Assembly (NCBI RefSeq): GCF_025232395.1
Contig: NZ_CP065938.1
Location: 744,001 to 808,000, forward strand
DNA length: 64,000 nt
Direction of reading: 5' to 3'
DNA from: Taurinivorans muris
GTDB lineage: Bacteria > Desulfobacterota > Desulfovibrionia > Desulfovibrionales > Desulfovibrionaceae
How positions within the stretch are numbered: position 1 is the stretch's first letter; each line of letters begins with the position of its first letter. The position numbers were made by a program, and so were the translations under genes. The notes under the pieces are model-generated. The model saw only the letters and a list, made by a program, of their open reading frames with translations, made no database searches and was not told the origin of the DNA. Below are positions 24,600 through 33,986 of this stretch, in pieces.

Positions 24600-24608
24600 A
24601 TTTTGCTC

Positions 24609-24956
24609 CTAATAAATATATACGCCTTGCCCGCGAAGCGCTGCAATGGCTGTTTTTTGTTTGTCTGCGGAAACGCTGTCATCAAAAATGATGTTTTCCA
24701 AAACCATGTCCGCATGGACATACATTGAAGACACGGCATTTCCGCTTGCAGGAACGGTCACGTCTTCCACCAAAACGCCGATAGGTTCCTCGCCGTCAGC
24801 CGCCTTGTAAACCCCGATTCCGGTAGCGCTTTTTCCAAGCACGGCGCCTGCCAAAAGCGTCTGTTCCTCAGCCTGCGAAGCAAGCTCGACCTTTACCATG
24901 ACCGGCGGGTGGTCGCGCAAAAAAGCTTTTCTTTGATAGGTTTCAATATGCTGCAT
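24609..24956 (-). CDS. Head decoration protein (lambda gpD-like)
   Basis: 115 residues. VKVELASQAEEQTLLAGAVLGKSATGIGVYKAADGEEPIGVL is the typical beta-tulip decoration sequence. It trimerises on the expanded capsid. Located between protease/scaffold and capsid genes. Confidence 0.9.
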   Translation of the reverse strand: MQHIETYQRKAFLRDHPPVMVKVELASQAEEQTLLAGAVLGKSATGIGVYKAADGEEPIGVLVEDVTVPASGNAVSSMYVHADMVLENIIFDDSVSADKQKTAIAALRGQGVYIY

Positions 24957-24960
24957 ATTC

Positions 24961-26121
24961 TTATCCTTTCATGTTTCCTATTCTTTCAATGAGTGTTTGC
25001 TCTTCGTCCGTTGCTTTGTTCATGTTTGAAGCACTGTTTACGGCATCGGGACTTGCCGCGATAAGCGCCGCCAAGATTTGCTGATTGGTTTCCCGCACCG
25101 CTTCCGCATTTTTTTGTTCCGTTTTTACGGAAATCACGGAGCCGAGCGCCTCAACCTGCGCTTTTGTCAGCCCTGACTCCGCAAGCGTTTTGACTTTTTC
25201 CGCATTGTCCGCTCCGCAAACGGTTTCAATAATAGCAAACAAATTTTCGCTGATTGTTGAAACCGTTTGCTGTGAGGAGGTCTGTTCATGGGAAATTTTC
25301 TGTTCCATGTTAGGTATCGCCATTGTTTTCTCCTGTATGTTTTCAAGAAGACAGCTCATCGCCTCTTCTTTTGTTTTTACGATTTTTGAAACCAAGCCAA
25401 GAGCGACGGCTTCTCTTCCCAAAAAGACCCTGCCGTCTGCCCATTCCAGTTTCTTATCCAGATCAAGCCCCATATTTTGCGCTGTTTCCTGCAAAAACAC
25501 GTCATAAATGCCGTTCACCTGATTTTGCAGGTACATTTTGTCATCTTCGGATAAAGGCGTTTCGCTCGCTCCGACGCTTTTTTTGCTTCCCGCAGTGATG
25601 TGGGTGTATTTCACTCCTGCGCTTTCAAGAAACTTGCTGGCGTCCGCATGTTTCAGCACCACGCCGATTGAGCCGAGTTCCGCGCTTTGTGTGGCGAAAA
25701 TTCTGCCGGTTGCGGACGCAAGCCAATACGCCGCGGAACAGCACATGCCGTCGACAAAAGCACAGCTTGGTTTTATGGCGGCGGCTTCCTTTATGAAGGA
25801 AGCAAGCTCCTGCGTTCCCGCGACCGTCCCGCCCGGAGAGTAAATATTGTAAAAAATGGCTTTGACTTCATCGTGTTGCAGGGCTTTTTCAATTTCATTC
25901 TTGATTTGCTTATGGGTCATTCCCGGCATAAACCAAGATTTTTTACGGTAAACAGCTCCTTCGATGCTGATGACGGCAACGCCGTTCCGCACAGTTGTTT
26001 CAGTATGCCTTACCTGAGGAAGCAACGCATTCAAAAACGCCGCATTTTGCAGAACCGCTTTTTTCTCCGTGTCAATATCTTCCAAAACAGACGGCAAAAT
26101 CGCCCATACTTTACTTGTCAT
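24961..26121 (-). CDS. S49-family head maturation protease (lambda gpC-like) with scaffold tail
   Basis: 386 residues. Residues ~45-260 are a SppA/S49 protease: NIYSPGGTVAGT, the serine in DGMCCSAAYWLAS, LGSIGVVL, and a lysine in GSKKSVGASETPLS as general base. Residues 275-386 are Glu/Gln-rich and likely act as scaffold, as the Nu3 part does in lambda gpC. It overlaps the portal stop by 11 bases. Confidence 0.92.
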   Translation of the reverse strand: MTSKVWAILPSVLEDIDTEKKAVLQNAAFLNALLPQVRHTETTVRNGVAVISIEGAVYRKKSWFMPGMTHKQIKNEIEKALQHDEVKAIFYNIYSPGGTVAGTQELASFIKEAAAIKPSCAFVDGMCCSAAYWLASATGRIFATQSAELGSIGVVLKHADASKFLESAGVKYTHITAGSKKSVGASETPLSEDDKMYLQNQVNGIYDVFLQETAQNMGLDLDKKLEWADGRVFLGREAVALGLVSKIVKTKEEAMSCLLENIQEKTMAIPNMEQKISHEQTSSQQTVSTISENLFAIIETVCGADNAEKVKTLAESGLTKAQVEALGSVISVKTEQKNAEAVRETNQQILAALIAASPDAVNSASNMNKATDEEQTLIERIGNMKG

Positions 26122-27637
26122 GTTCTTCCTCTGAGTTTTCAGATTTTATTGTATCTTGCAGATTTGTTTGTTTTTTATCCTGTACGGGATTTCGTAGGCT
26201 CCGCAATTTTTGCATACGCCGCTCTTCATATTCACGCTGATTTATGGTTTCATCAAAATCGCTGCCGCGCTCGGCAATGCTGTCCGACATAGTCATGATG
26301 TCATGGTCTATCGCCAGTATGTTCGCCTGAACCTCTTTCAGCGGGTCGATGTAACCGCGGGCGGGTCCTATCCAGCGGCAGTTGCATAAAAACGGAAGCG
26401 CTTTATAAAAATCCATTCCGGCAGGCAAGTTCAGATATCCCCGCAAATACGCCTCTTCCATGACCATGTTCCAAAGCGGCTGGCAGTAATGCCGACGGAA
26501 AAACTCACGGTAAATGCCGTAAATCCGCCACGCACCAATCATAGCCGCACGGGCGGACGAATACATCGTCTTTGAAAAATCCTTGCTGACTTCCTCGTAT
26601 GGCAAACCGAGAGATGCGGAAGCGGAGCGCAGAACAAGCTCGCAGAAACTCAAAAAGTTCTGGCTCGGACGTTTGCTTTCCAAAATTTCCGGCTTTTCAC
26701 CCTCGTTGCCGTACATGATTGAGCCGGGATTGATTTCCTGAAAATAACGGGGATTTTCTTCCTTTTTTTCGAACCCGACGCCATAGGGCAGTTCCTGCTT
26801 GTTTTTTTCCAGGCTGATGAACACGGGAAAACTTGCGGCTATTATCTGAGCAACAAGTTCGTAGTCGATAGCGTCATTGAAATGCTTGAAGAATTTTATG
26901 CCGGCGGAAAGGTCTGAAATTCCCCGATACTTCTCTTCCTCATCCGGAATAAAAATATGAAAAATCCCTCTTCTGTGCCCAATTTTTGCGGGTATTTTCC
27001 TAAATTCGCTTGAAGAGTAATTTTGTTCAGTCAAAATAATATTGCTCGGACGGGGGCTGCAAATCCAATAATGCGTGGGAATGCCTGTTTCCGTGATTTC
27101 CACTCCGTCGTGAATGAGCGGATTTGTCTTCTTATCGCACGGCGTACAGAGCCTGTGAGGTTTTATGTCTTGGAGCTTCAGAGCGAATTTGTTTCCGGGA
27201 CGAAACTCCATGACAGGCAAGTGCAGAAACTCGCCGTTGCGAACCAAAGAACGCACTGCCAAAGCCTGCAGGCTGTCAAAGGAAAGACTGTTTCGGTAAT
27301 GGCATTCTTCCGTCCATTCGTACCACAGCCATTCCATTTTGCTTTGCAGCGCATTCGCTTCTTCAGGGGACATGTCAAGTTCCTGGTACGCAATGGCTGA
27401 CTGCGGCGTAAGCCCCGTGCCTACGCTGTTCGTCACTATGGCGTTTGTCGCGCTTTTCGCCGCCCAGTCGTTGGCGACCAAATCATCGGCACGGATACTG
27501 GACAATAAACGTTCGTTTTCCTCCCATTCCTTGGAATAGGTGCGGACGGGAAAATAGCCCGCTATGGAGCCTCGGTTCGAGCCAGCCTCATAACTCGTGC
27601 TTGGAAGTTTCCTGCCTTGTAAAATCGCATTCGCCAT
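26111..27637 (-). CDS. Portal protein (lambda gpB family)
   Basis: 508 residues. RIRADDLVANDWAAKSATNAIVTNSVGTGL, GISDLSAGIKFFKHFNDAIDYELVAQIIAASFPVFI and YSSARAAMIGAWRIYGIYREFFRRHYCQPLWNMVMEEA are hallmark stretches. It forms the dodecameric vertex for DNA passage. The C-terminal 40 residues are charged. It starts 3 bases after the gpW-like joiner. Confidence 0.95.
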   Translation of the reverse strand: MANAILQGRKLPSTSYEAGSNRGSIAGYFPVRTYSKEWEENERLLSSIRADDLVANDWAAKSATNAIVTNSVGTGLTPQSAIAYQELDMSPEEANALQSKMEWLWYEWTEECHYRNSLSFDSLQALAVRSLVRNGEFLHLPVMEFRPGNKFALKLQDIKPHRLCTPCDKKTNPLIHDGVEITETGIPTHYWICSPRPSNIILTEQNYSSSEFRKIPAKIGHRRGIFHIFIPDEEEKYRGISDLSAGIKFFKHFNDAIDYELVAQIIAASFPVFISLEKNKQELPYGVGFEKKEENPRYFQEINPGSIMYGNEGEKPEILESKRPSQNFLSFCELVLRSASASLGLPYEEVSKDFSKTMYSSARAAMIGAWRIYGIYREFFRRHYCQPLWNMVMEEAYLRGYLNLPAGMDFYKALPFLCNCRWIGPARGYIDPLKEVQANILAIDHDIMTMSDSIAERGSDFDETINQREYEERRMQKLRSLRNPVQDKKQTNLQDTIKSENSEEEHDK

Positions 27638-27639
27638 GA

Positions 27640-27873
27640 CTACCGCCTGAAAGAACCGTGGATTTTAGCTTGTACGATAAAAGAAGACTTCACCTTATCC
27701 AGCTTATTGAGTTCTTCTTCATAATAGCCGAGCATTTCCCGAATTTCGGGAATATCGGAACGGGTCAGTGAACGGGAGCCGACGGAATAAGACTTGCCTT
27801 GCGAACAGGAAAGCAAAGCCTCTTTATAGGCAGCTATGTGCGTCTTTAATTCTTCTTTCGTCCAAATACTCAT
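27640..27873 (-). CDS. Head-tail joining protein (lambda gpW-like)
   Basis: 77 residues. KTHIAAYKEALLSCSQGKSYSVGSRSLTRSDIPEIREMLGYYEEEL fits the short two-helix gpW fold. In lambda, W directly follows terminase A; here cargo island C lies between them, and boundary R8 sits 36 bases upstream of the start. Confidence 0.88.
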   Translation of the reverse strand: MSIWTKEELKTHIAAYKEALLSCSQGKSYSVGSRSLTRSDIPEIREMLGYYEEELNKLDKVKSSFIVQAKIHGSFRR

Positions 27874-27902
27874 AATATGACAAACTAAAACATTTTTTAA
27901 AA

Positions 27903-27992
27903 CTTGTCGTGGACACTATGGACGCTATGGACACTATGGACAAAAATTTTTGAGTTTTATTCAATAAAAAAGGTGCGTTACGCACCTTTTGA
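27903..27992. repeat. Cassette boundary R8
   Basis: TTGTC then three and a half 9-bp GGACACTAT/GGACGCTAT units (27909-27941), spacer, and AAAAGGTGCG-TTA-CGCACCTTTT (27968-27990). Nearly identical to R1. Confidence 0.9.
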
Positions 27993-28005
27993 GAGAGTTG
28001 GATTT

Positions 28006-28368
28006 TTAATATATTCTCGAACTGTCACTCTGTATGAAAAATACTAAAAAAAGAATTAGATAATATCCCGGACAAGCCCAAACAAAGGTATAAAAAAAAT
28101 AAAATAAAAAAGTTAATGTGTTATTTTGTTTTTTTATAAAGAATATTGTTATAAAAATTGTTAATAATAATAGTGGCCATAAAATAAACTTTAACTCTGA
28201 GTTAAACATATAATAAAAACCTAAGGGAATACCTCTAAAATAACCTAATAAAACTTTAAAAATATTATCGTCATTTGGTAAAATTTTAGATAAAAAAAAG
28301 TTAAAAACTATAATAGTTATAACCTGTATTACTAAACAATTTTTTATAGTGACTAATATTTTATTCAT
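28006..28368 (-). CDS. Putative class B immunity membrane protein I5
   Basis: 120 residues from ATG 28368 (MNKILVTIKN); the start overlaps the T5 stop by 8 bases (ATGAATAA), the neatest toxin-immunity coupling in the array. Hydrophobic segments: VIQVITIIVFNFFL, FILWPLLLLTIFITIFF, TFLFYFFYTFVWACPGYYLILFLVFF. Class B membership by the K-N-(L/V)VIQ N-terminus. Confidence 0.75.
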   Translation of the reverse strand: MNKILVTIKNCLVIQVITIIVFNFFLSKILPNDDNIFKVLLGYFRGIPLGFYYMFNSELKFILWPLLLLTIFITIFFIKKQNNTLTFLFYFFYTFVWACPGYYLILFLVFFIQSDSSRIY

Positions 28369-29440
28369 GGTTATAATCATAAATATATTCAATAAAATTG
28401 TCAATTATTTTAGGATGTGACAACACTAAAAAATCATTACCAATTTTATTATATTCTCTAAATTCTCTAAACTTTGCATTATTCATTGCTTCATAGCGAT
28501 TATTTTTAGGAACACCACTTACATCTTTTTCTTCACAACTCCAATAACCTAAATAATCAAAAAAAAGAGTTCCTTTACCCTCAAAATTAAAGACATCATG
28601 CACAAAAACTGCAACTTGTTCAACGATAATTTTATATTTATTTTCGTCTAAGTATTCAATTTTTCCTTTTGACAAAAAGCGAAAAGTAAAAGTTTCCAAG
28701 GCTGCAATTATTCCTATTTCAACCAAGTGACGCTCTTCCACATCAAAACGCTGATAATAGTATTTTTCCCATTCCTGCCATGGGCTATTGATAAAATCAA
28801 ATTCTTTATTCCGTTTTTCAAAATACCCCTCACGGGTAAGAATAGTATTTAATGAATCAATTGCTCTTGCGGTTGTTGCATTGAGAGGAAAGGTAATAGT
28901 TAAAAATTCTTTTGGAAAATATCTTAGCACCCAATCAATATCCACCCAAAAGGGATTGGGATTATTTTGCGGCACATCATTTGCTTCACCTGCAAGCCAT
29001 TTATAAAACATATCCCGCAGATAATGCCAGCCTATTCTGTCCTTTTCATTAGCTTTATTTCCCATTGCGTCGGCAATCAGCGGCAGACAGAAGAATATAT
29101 CGTCATCCCGTTTTCTGGTGTAACGGGTCAGTATCTCGTTATGCTCACACATAAGCTTATTTCTTAATTGTTCGTTTCCGTTGCCGACTATGAAGTTACT
29201 TGCTCCCTCCGCCACGGTTCCGCCGCAGCTTATGGGGTCGCCCACTCTGCCGACAGGTTTGCCGTTTACAAAAAAGCTAGGACTGCCTTCCGCAAGTTGT
29301 CCCTGATGCGGACTATGCACCAAACAACCGTGCGAAGCGTATTTATCGCCCACCAATACAACGGGCTTGACAGTGAAAGCGACAAAATTATTCCTGTTAG
29401 GAAAGAAATGAGCCTTACAGAAATGGAAAGCGAGGATACC
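28361..29440 (-). pseudogene. Class B toxin T5, N-terminal 35 codons of PAAR replaced
   Basis: The frame is intact from KPVVLVGDK (PAAR residue ~36) to the class B end, but the normal MPAITRKGDK start is missing. Upstream, the frame reads FLVNG, then a 23-codon insert (ILAFHFC...FVAFTV), then the I6 3' end in another frame. So the T5 head was lost in a join with I6, and the boundary repeat between them is gone. No credible start or ribosome site is visible. Confidence 0.8.
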
Positions 29441-29786
29441 ATTGACTAAAAAAGAGGTCCCTGAAAATCATTAATAAAATAATACCGATAATGCCTAACA
29501 GTACACTATTAACCAAATACAACCAAGATAAATTTTTTCTCGTTGGGTGCTTCCAAAATTTTATGGTTCTATGTACAGAAAAGAAGCAAAGAATAATATG
29601 AGTTATTAAAAAATAATACGGTTCAAAATAAGATGAAAAAATAAATTTATAAAGCCTAATTGAGTTTTTGATGCAAAAACCTATATCATAACCAGTAAAA
29701 AGATAACCCAAAAAATTAATAATTATTGGTAAAAAAATCAATATGTATGAAAAAATAATATGAAATATTCTTCTATAACTATTCAT
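29415..29786 (-). CDS. Putative class A immunity membrane protein I6, C-terminus altered
   Basis: 123 residues, about three hydrophobic segments (IIFSYILIFLPIIINFLGYLF, YFLITHIILCFFSV, YLVNSVLLGIIGIILLMIF). The last ~15 residues (SQWYPRFPFL) come from the join with T5, so the original end is lost; it may still function. Starts 20 bases after the T6 stop. Confidence 0.7.
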   Translation of the reverse strand: MNSYRRIFHIIFSYILIFLPIIINFLGYLFTGYDIGFCIKNSIRLYKFIFSSYFEPYYFLITHIILCFFSVHRTIKFWKHPTRKNLSWLYLVNSVLLGIIGIILLMIFRDLFFSQWYPRFPFL

Positions 29787-29805
29787 AATTATTATTTATT
29801 ATTTG

Positions 29806-30903
29806 TTATTTGTTATTTGTTATGTCAATCAATTTTTGCTTTGATAATACAACAAAATCGTTGCCCAGTTTATTATGTTCTCTAAAATTTCTAAATCTTG
29901 CATTACTCATCATTTGACCATCAATAAATTCATAAATATTCATTTGTTTATCTGCACAATTCCAAAAGCCTAAAAAATCTCCATAATAATCTTCATCAAA
30001 ATTGAAGACATCATGCACAAAGCCTGCAACTTGTTCTATTTGTATGTCAAAACCATTTTCAGTATACAGAATTTTACCTTTGGCTAAAAATTTAAATGTA
30101 AAACTACCAAGAACAACAAATAAGCCAGTAAAGTCATTCCAAAGTTCTTCGATACCAAAATCAGTTATTTTAAAAGAAAGATGCTGATAATGTTCGTTAT
30201 CCCATTCTGAAAAAGGAATATTAATAAAGTCAAATTCTGTTCTTTTTTCTGCAATATAGCCTATTCTTTCAAGTTTGGCTTTTAATCCATTTTGGGCAAC
30301 ATCATTTAAAATTTTCTCGTCTATTGCTTTGTCCCATATTTTTTTTGCATTTTCATAACTCAGCACCCAATCAATATCTACCCAAAAGGGATTGGGATTA
30401 TTTTGCGGAACATCATTGGCTTTGCCTGCAAGCCATTTATAAAACATATCCCGCAGATAATGCCAGCCTATTCTGTCTTTTTCATTGGCTTTATTTCCCA
30501 TTGCATCGGCAATCAGCGGCAGACAGAAGAATATATCGTCATCCCGTTTTCTGGTGTAACGGGTCAGTATCTCGTTATGCTCACACATAAGCTTATTTCT
30601 TAATTGTTCGTTTCCGTTGCCGACTATGAAGTTACTTGCTCCCTCCGCCACGGTTCCGCCGCAGCTTATGGGGTCGCCCACTCTGCCGACAGGTTTGCCG
30701 TTTACGAAAAAGCTAGGACTGCCTTCCGCAAGTTGTCCCTGATGCGGACTATGCACCAAACAACCGTGCGAAGCGTATTTATCGCCCACCAATACAACGG
30801 GCTTGCCGTTGACTAAAAAATTATTTGCACCTTCGACCGCTTCAACCGGGGCGCAGCCGTCATGCCCTGTGCTTTTATCGCCTTTTCTTGTGATTGCCGG
30901 CAT
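29806..30903 (-). CDS. PAAR-domain toxin T6, class A
   Basis: 365 residues from ATG 30903 (MPAITRKGDK); the frame upstream (to 31017) is inside the HTH gene region and is not used. PAAR domain and linker are intact; between them the segment NFIVGNGNEQLRNKLMCEHNEILTRYTRKRDDD differs from T1 and is shared with T5. Class A C-terminus: EKRTEFDFINIPFSEWD, LWNDFTGLFVVLGSFTFKFLAKG, VHDVFNFDED, LGFWNC. I6 follows. Confidence 0.87.
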   Translation of the reverse strand: MPAITRKGDKSTGHDGCAPVEAVEGANNFLVNGKPVVLVGDKYASHGCLVHSPHQGQLAEGSPSFFVNGKPVGRVGDPISCGGTVAEGASNFIVGNGNEQLRNKLMCEHNEILTRYTRKRDDDIFFCLPLIADAMGNKANEKDRIGWHYLRDMFYKWLAGKANDVPQNNPNPFWVDIDWVLSYENAKKIWDKAIDEKILNDVAQNGLKAKLERIGYIAEKRTEFDFINIPFSEWDNEHYQHLSFKITDFGIEELWNDFTGLFVVLGSFTFKFLAKGKILYTENGFDIQIEQVAGFVHDVFNFDEDYYGDFLGFWNCADKQMNIYEFIDGQMMSNARFRNFREHNKLGNDFVVLSKQKLIDITNNK

Positions 30904-30913
30904 AATTTTCTCC

Positions 30914-31099
30914 TTATATTTTTTTCTTTTTGAGATAAGAAAGACAATCTTTTTTATAGACCCTGACACCCTGTTTTTTCCCAAGACGTAACCCCTGCAA
31001 AACGCCCGTATTGACAAGATTATAAAAATAGGAGCGAGAACAGGAAAGTATTGTACAAGCCTGCTTCCAGTTCAACAATTCATTTTCAACGTTACTCAT
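30914..31099 (-). CDS. Small HTH DNA-binding protein (excisionase/HTH_17-like)
   Basis: 61 residues behind AAGGGAGA. NWKQACTILSCSRSYFYNLVNTGVLQG-RLGKKQGVRVYK has the winged HTH pattern of excisionase-like proteins. Close paralogue of the protein at 37806-37994. It sits between TerL and the T6 cassette; both copies adjoin cargo, so they may control it or be relics of a duplicated border. Confidence 0.85.
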   Translation of the reverse strand: MSNVENELLNWKQACTILSCSRSYFYNLVNTGVLQGLRLGKKQGVRVYKKDCLSYLKKKKI

Positions 31100-31111
31100 A
31101 ACAATTCTCCC

Positions 31112-33187
31112 TTATCTTCTCAATTTTGCTAAAAGGTTGGTGCCGTTTCTGCTTGGTGTAGGCACAGGCGGCGCGACGTGATGAGCACCGTTTGCTTTTT
31201 GTTCGGGGCGGGGAATGTTTTTTATGTTCAATATCCACACCAAAGCGAATTGCATATATTCGCAGTCAAAAGCATGATTGGGGCGTTTCCGCGGGTTTTC
31301 CCAAATGTGTTTTTCATCGTTCCAAACCTCGGCACACATTTCTTTTGCGTAACCGTCTAAAATCCCCGTCGGCGAATTGGGCTGCAATTTCATGTTTTCG
31401 TGCAGATGAAAGGCTCCGGGGTCGGCAGGATTGACTTTCAGAGCATGGGCGAGCATGCCTTTAAAAAGAGTGGTGTCTATTCTGTGCAGCATGATACCGC
31501 CGGGGATTTTTATTTTTGAACCTGTGCTGTTCGGAAAATACTCCCAAGGCGTATAGCTTACGGGATTGGCGGGGCTATGTACCCCTTGCGACAAAAGAAC
31601 CCGTTGTCTGTTTTTCAAAGCCCAATTGATAACCTCGCTGCTCCGTTCCGGATGTCCCATTGCGTCAACCAGTGCGGCACGCACTTTGTACACACGGTTT
31701 TCATTATCCATATAATCGCTTTGCCATAAAATTTGGTCGAGCTGTTCTATGTTTTTGGCTATCCCCTCTTGAACAAGCCATGTTTCGGCATTCTCCCCGT
31801 ATCCCCAAGCTCGGATGACATATCTGAAATAATGCAGCTGGGTATCAACCGTAGCAAGAAGAGTTGCCACACGGGAAGTTTTTTGCTCCAAATCAAAACC
31901 AGGAACCATCCCCCGAGGTCTGTCGTCGCAAAGGGCAAGAATTGCGTCTTCATTCCGTTCTTCAAAAATCTCTTCCCAAACTTCGGCGCAATACTGGTTT
32001 TTAAAATCCTTATAATCTTCCGTCGCATTACTGATTTTATATTTGAACCAGACATTCACAATCTCGGACAAACTCACAAAACGGCTTATCCATGAAGGTA
32101 TCTGAAAACCGATTTTTATGGGCTTATATAAATTTATGTGCGCAAACAATTCCAGCCCCGATGTTCTTTCCTTCCATTCACCATGCCGAACAGCCATATC
32201 CCTTTTTTCATCGCTCCAAAGCGTACCGCAAAATTCACACGCATAATAAGCAAGCTTATGACTCAAAATTTTTTCAGCAATAGATCGCTCATAAATATTT
32301 TCGTCCTTTTCATCAATAACGGGCTTTTTGCCCTCCCATGTGATATTTTCAAAACGCATGAGCTGCACAAAACCGCAATCGGGACATTTTACATAATAAT
32401 CAAAACGAGCCTCCGCCTCTTCAGTCAGTGCTTTCCAAATTTTGCTTGAGCCTGCTTTTGTCGGCGTGGAAATTTTTATGATTTTTTTCCTGCTCCCCCA
32501 TGTTGTGGTTCGCTTTTCCGCCAATGCTTCGGAAGTCGCTTCGTTTTTCGGGTCTTTGTATTTGTCGAGCTCATCCAAAATCAGCGTGCGAATAGGCTTG
32601 TTTCCCAAACGGGACACAGAGCCCGACCAGCCAAGATAAATGGGCATATGCAGGAAATTAATACGCAGACTTGACATGTCGTTTTCATAATTTGTCAGAT
32701 ATTCCCTAAGCCTCGGACTTGCCTTTATCATAGGTATGATTCTGTCCTTGGCGTTTTCCCGTGCCGTAATTTCATCAGGAAACACATACATGACAGGACC
32801 GGGAGAACGGTCAACACAGTATCCGACTATATTATGACTTGCCTCGCTCCCTCCGCATTGGGGCGTTTTGCAGATAATCACCGTTTCTATACCGTTTGTT
32901 CCCGCCGCATCCATAATGCCTTTCAAATATGGCGAAAAAATATTTTTCCACTTTCCTGGAATGGAAGACATCTCAAGCACCCTATGCCGTTCCGCCCACT
33001 CGCTGATTAAAACAGGCTTGCGCTTCAAAAAAACCTTTCTTTCGGAACTTGAAAAATTAAACGCATAAGAGCTGATGCCGGCTAAAGAACCGGCAACAGC
33101 TTCGGGAAGCCATGCGGGAAGCCCCGCATGTACCGTTTTTTTATTCTTCCGCACCTCTTGTTTCGGTATCAATAATAATTGGCTCAT
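31112..33187 (-). CDS. Terminase large subunit (GpA family)
   Basis: 691 residues. ATPase motifs: CKTPQCGGSEASHN (Walker A-like), TLILDELDKY (Walker B), KIIKISTPTKAGSSKIW (motif C region). A Cys4 zinc-binding part CPDCG...CEFCG follows at ~275-335, and the nuclease part begins near TLLATVDTQ (residue ~435). GpA family enzymes cut cos or pac sites; with lambda-like heads a cos mechanism is likely but not shown. Confidence 0.94.
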   Translation of the reverse strand: MSQLLLIPKQEVRKNKKTVHAGLPAWLPEAVAGSLAGISSYAFNFSSSERKVFLKRKPVLISEWAERHRVLEMSSIPGKWKNIFSPYLKGIMDAAGTNGIETVIICKTPQCGGSEASHNIVGYCVDRSPGPVMYVFPDEITARENAKDRIIPMIKASPRLREYLTNYENDMSSLRINFLHMPIYLGWSGSVSRLGNKPIRTLILDELDKYKDPKNEATSEALAEKRTTTWGSRKKIIKISTPTKAGSSKIWKALTEEAEARFDYYVKCPDCGFVQLMRFENITWEGKKPVIDEKDENIYERSIAEKILSHKLAYYACEFCGTLWSDEKRDMAVRHGEWKERTSGLELFAHINLYKPIKIGFQIPSWISRFVSLSEIVNVWFKYKISNATEDYKDFKNQYCAEVWEEIFEERNEDAILALCDDRPRGMVPGFDLEQKTSRVATLLATVDTQLHYFRYVIRAWGYGENAETWLVQEGIAKNIEQLDQILWQSDYMDNENRVYKVRAALVDAMGHPERSSEVINWALKNRQRVLLSQGVHSPANPVSYTPWEYFPNSTGSKIKIPGGIMLHRIDTTLFKGMLAHALKVNPADPGAFHLHENMKLQPNSPTGILDGYAKEMCAEVWNDEKHIWENPRKRPNHAFDCEYMQFALVWILNIKNIPRPEQKANGAHHVAPPVPTPSRNGTNLLAKLRR

Positions 33188-33202
33188 TTATTTCCTCATT
33201 TT

Positions 33203-33721
33203 CTATGATGACTTCAATGTCCATTTCTTTTGCGATAAGGCGTTTTCAAAAATTTCCGTCAATTTCTGCTTCAGGCTGTTGGTCTTTTTGGGATTTCCCT
33301 CAACCAGTTCCACAAGCTCCACGGCAGAAACCTCAAACGCAGTTTTTATTTGCATACCAAGCGTCACCGCCCGTGCCGCCAATTCCTGATAAACTTTTTC
33401 CTTGGCTATGAATTTACCTTGCTTCACTGCCAAATCAAATTCTTCCTTATTGGCTATTGCCGTGATCCGCCGTATTTCCTGCTCCTCTTTTCGTCTTTGC
33501 CTTTCGCTCGCTTTTTCCGCCACGCTGTCGGTTGTTCCGAGAACAGGCAGGCTGACCAAATAACGGTCGACATCACGAAGCTTGAACGTTCCGTCCGCCT
33601 GTTTTTTGAGCAAACCTTTGTTTATGTCTTCATATAATTTGGTCTTTTTTACTTTTCTGTTTTGTTCCTCAATATATTTCAATACGTCCGCAGTATTTTT
33701 CAAATTTTTCATTTCAAGCAT
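33203..33721 (-). CDS. Terminase small subunit (Nu1-like)
   Basis: 172 residues from ATG 33721 (MLEMKNLKNTADVLKYIEEQ), behind AGGAGGAT. The N-terminal HTH-like part and the coiled KEEQEIRRITAIANKEEFDLAVKQGKFI resemble Nu1/terminase small proteins. It ends 15 bases before TerL. Its ribosome site overlaps the stop of a truncated PAAR frame, a new upstream context created by cargo insertion. Confidence 0.85.
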   Translation of the reverse strand: MLEMKNLKNTADVLKYIEEQNRKVKKTKLYEDINKGLLKKQADGTFKLRDVDRYLVSLPVLGTTDSVAEKASERQRRKEEQEIRRITAIANKEEFDLAVKQGKFIAKEKVYQELAARAVTLGMQIKTAFEVSAVELVELVEGNPKKTNSLKQKLTEIFENALSQKKWTLKSS

Positions 33722-33722
33722 T

Positions 33723-33830
33723 TTATCCTCCAATTGTTCTTAGGCGGTATGCTCTCACCTCAACGACTTTAACCGGAGCACAACTATCATGCCCTGTGCT
33801 TTTATCGCCTTTTCTTGTGATTGCCGGCAT
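33723..33830 (-). pseudogene. PAAR gene 5' remnant (35 codons)
   Basis: MPAITRKGDKSTGHDSCAPV, then 15 unrelated codons and a stop overlapping the terminase small subunit's ribosome site. Leader GGAGTAAATT and start match intact toxins. The toxin body is gone. Translation of this leader peptide may now couple to terS. Confidence 0.85.
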
Positions 33831-33887
33831 AATTTACTCCTTGCAACAAATTTATCTTATACCGATAACCCAAAAAAAACAGCTCTG

Positions 33888-33975
33888 TCATGGAGAATAT
33901 GGACAATAAAGACAATATGGATAAAAATTTTTGAACTTTATTCAATAAAAAAGGTGCGTTACGCACCTTTTGAAA
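33888..33975. repeat. Cassette boundary R9
   Basis: Decayed 9-bp units (GGAGAATAT, GGACAATAAA, GACAATATGGA; 33890-33922), spacer and AAAAGGTGCG-TTA-CGCACCTTTT (33949-33971). It separates I7 from the PAAR remnant. Confidence 0.85.
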
Positions 33976-33986
33976 GAATTGGATTT

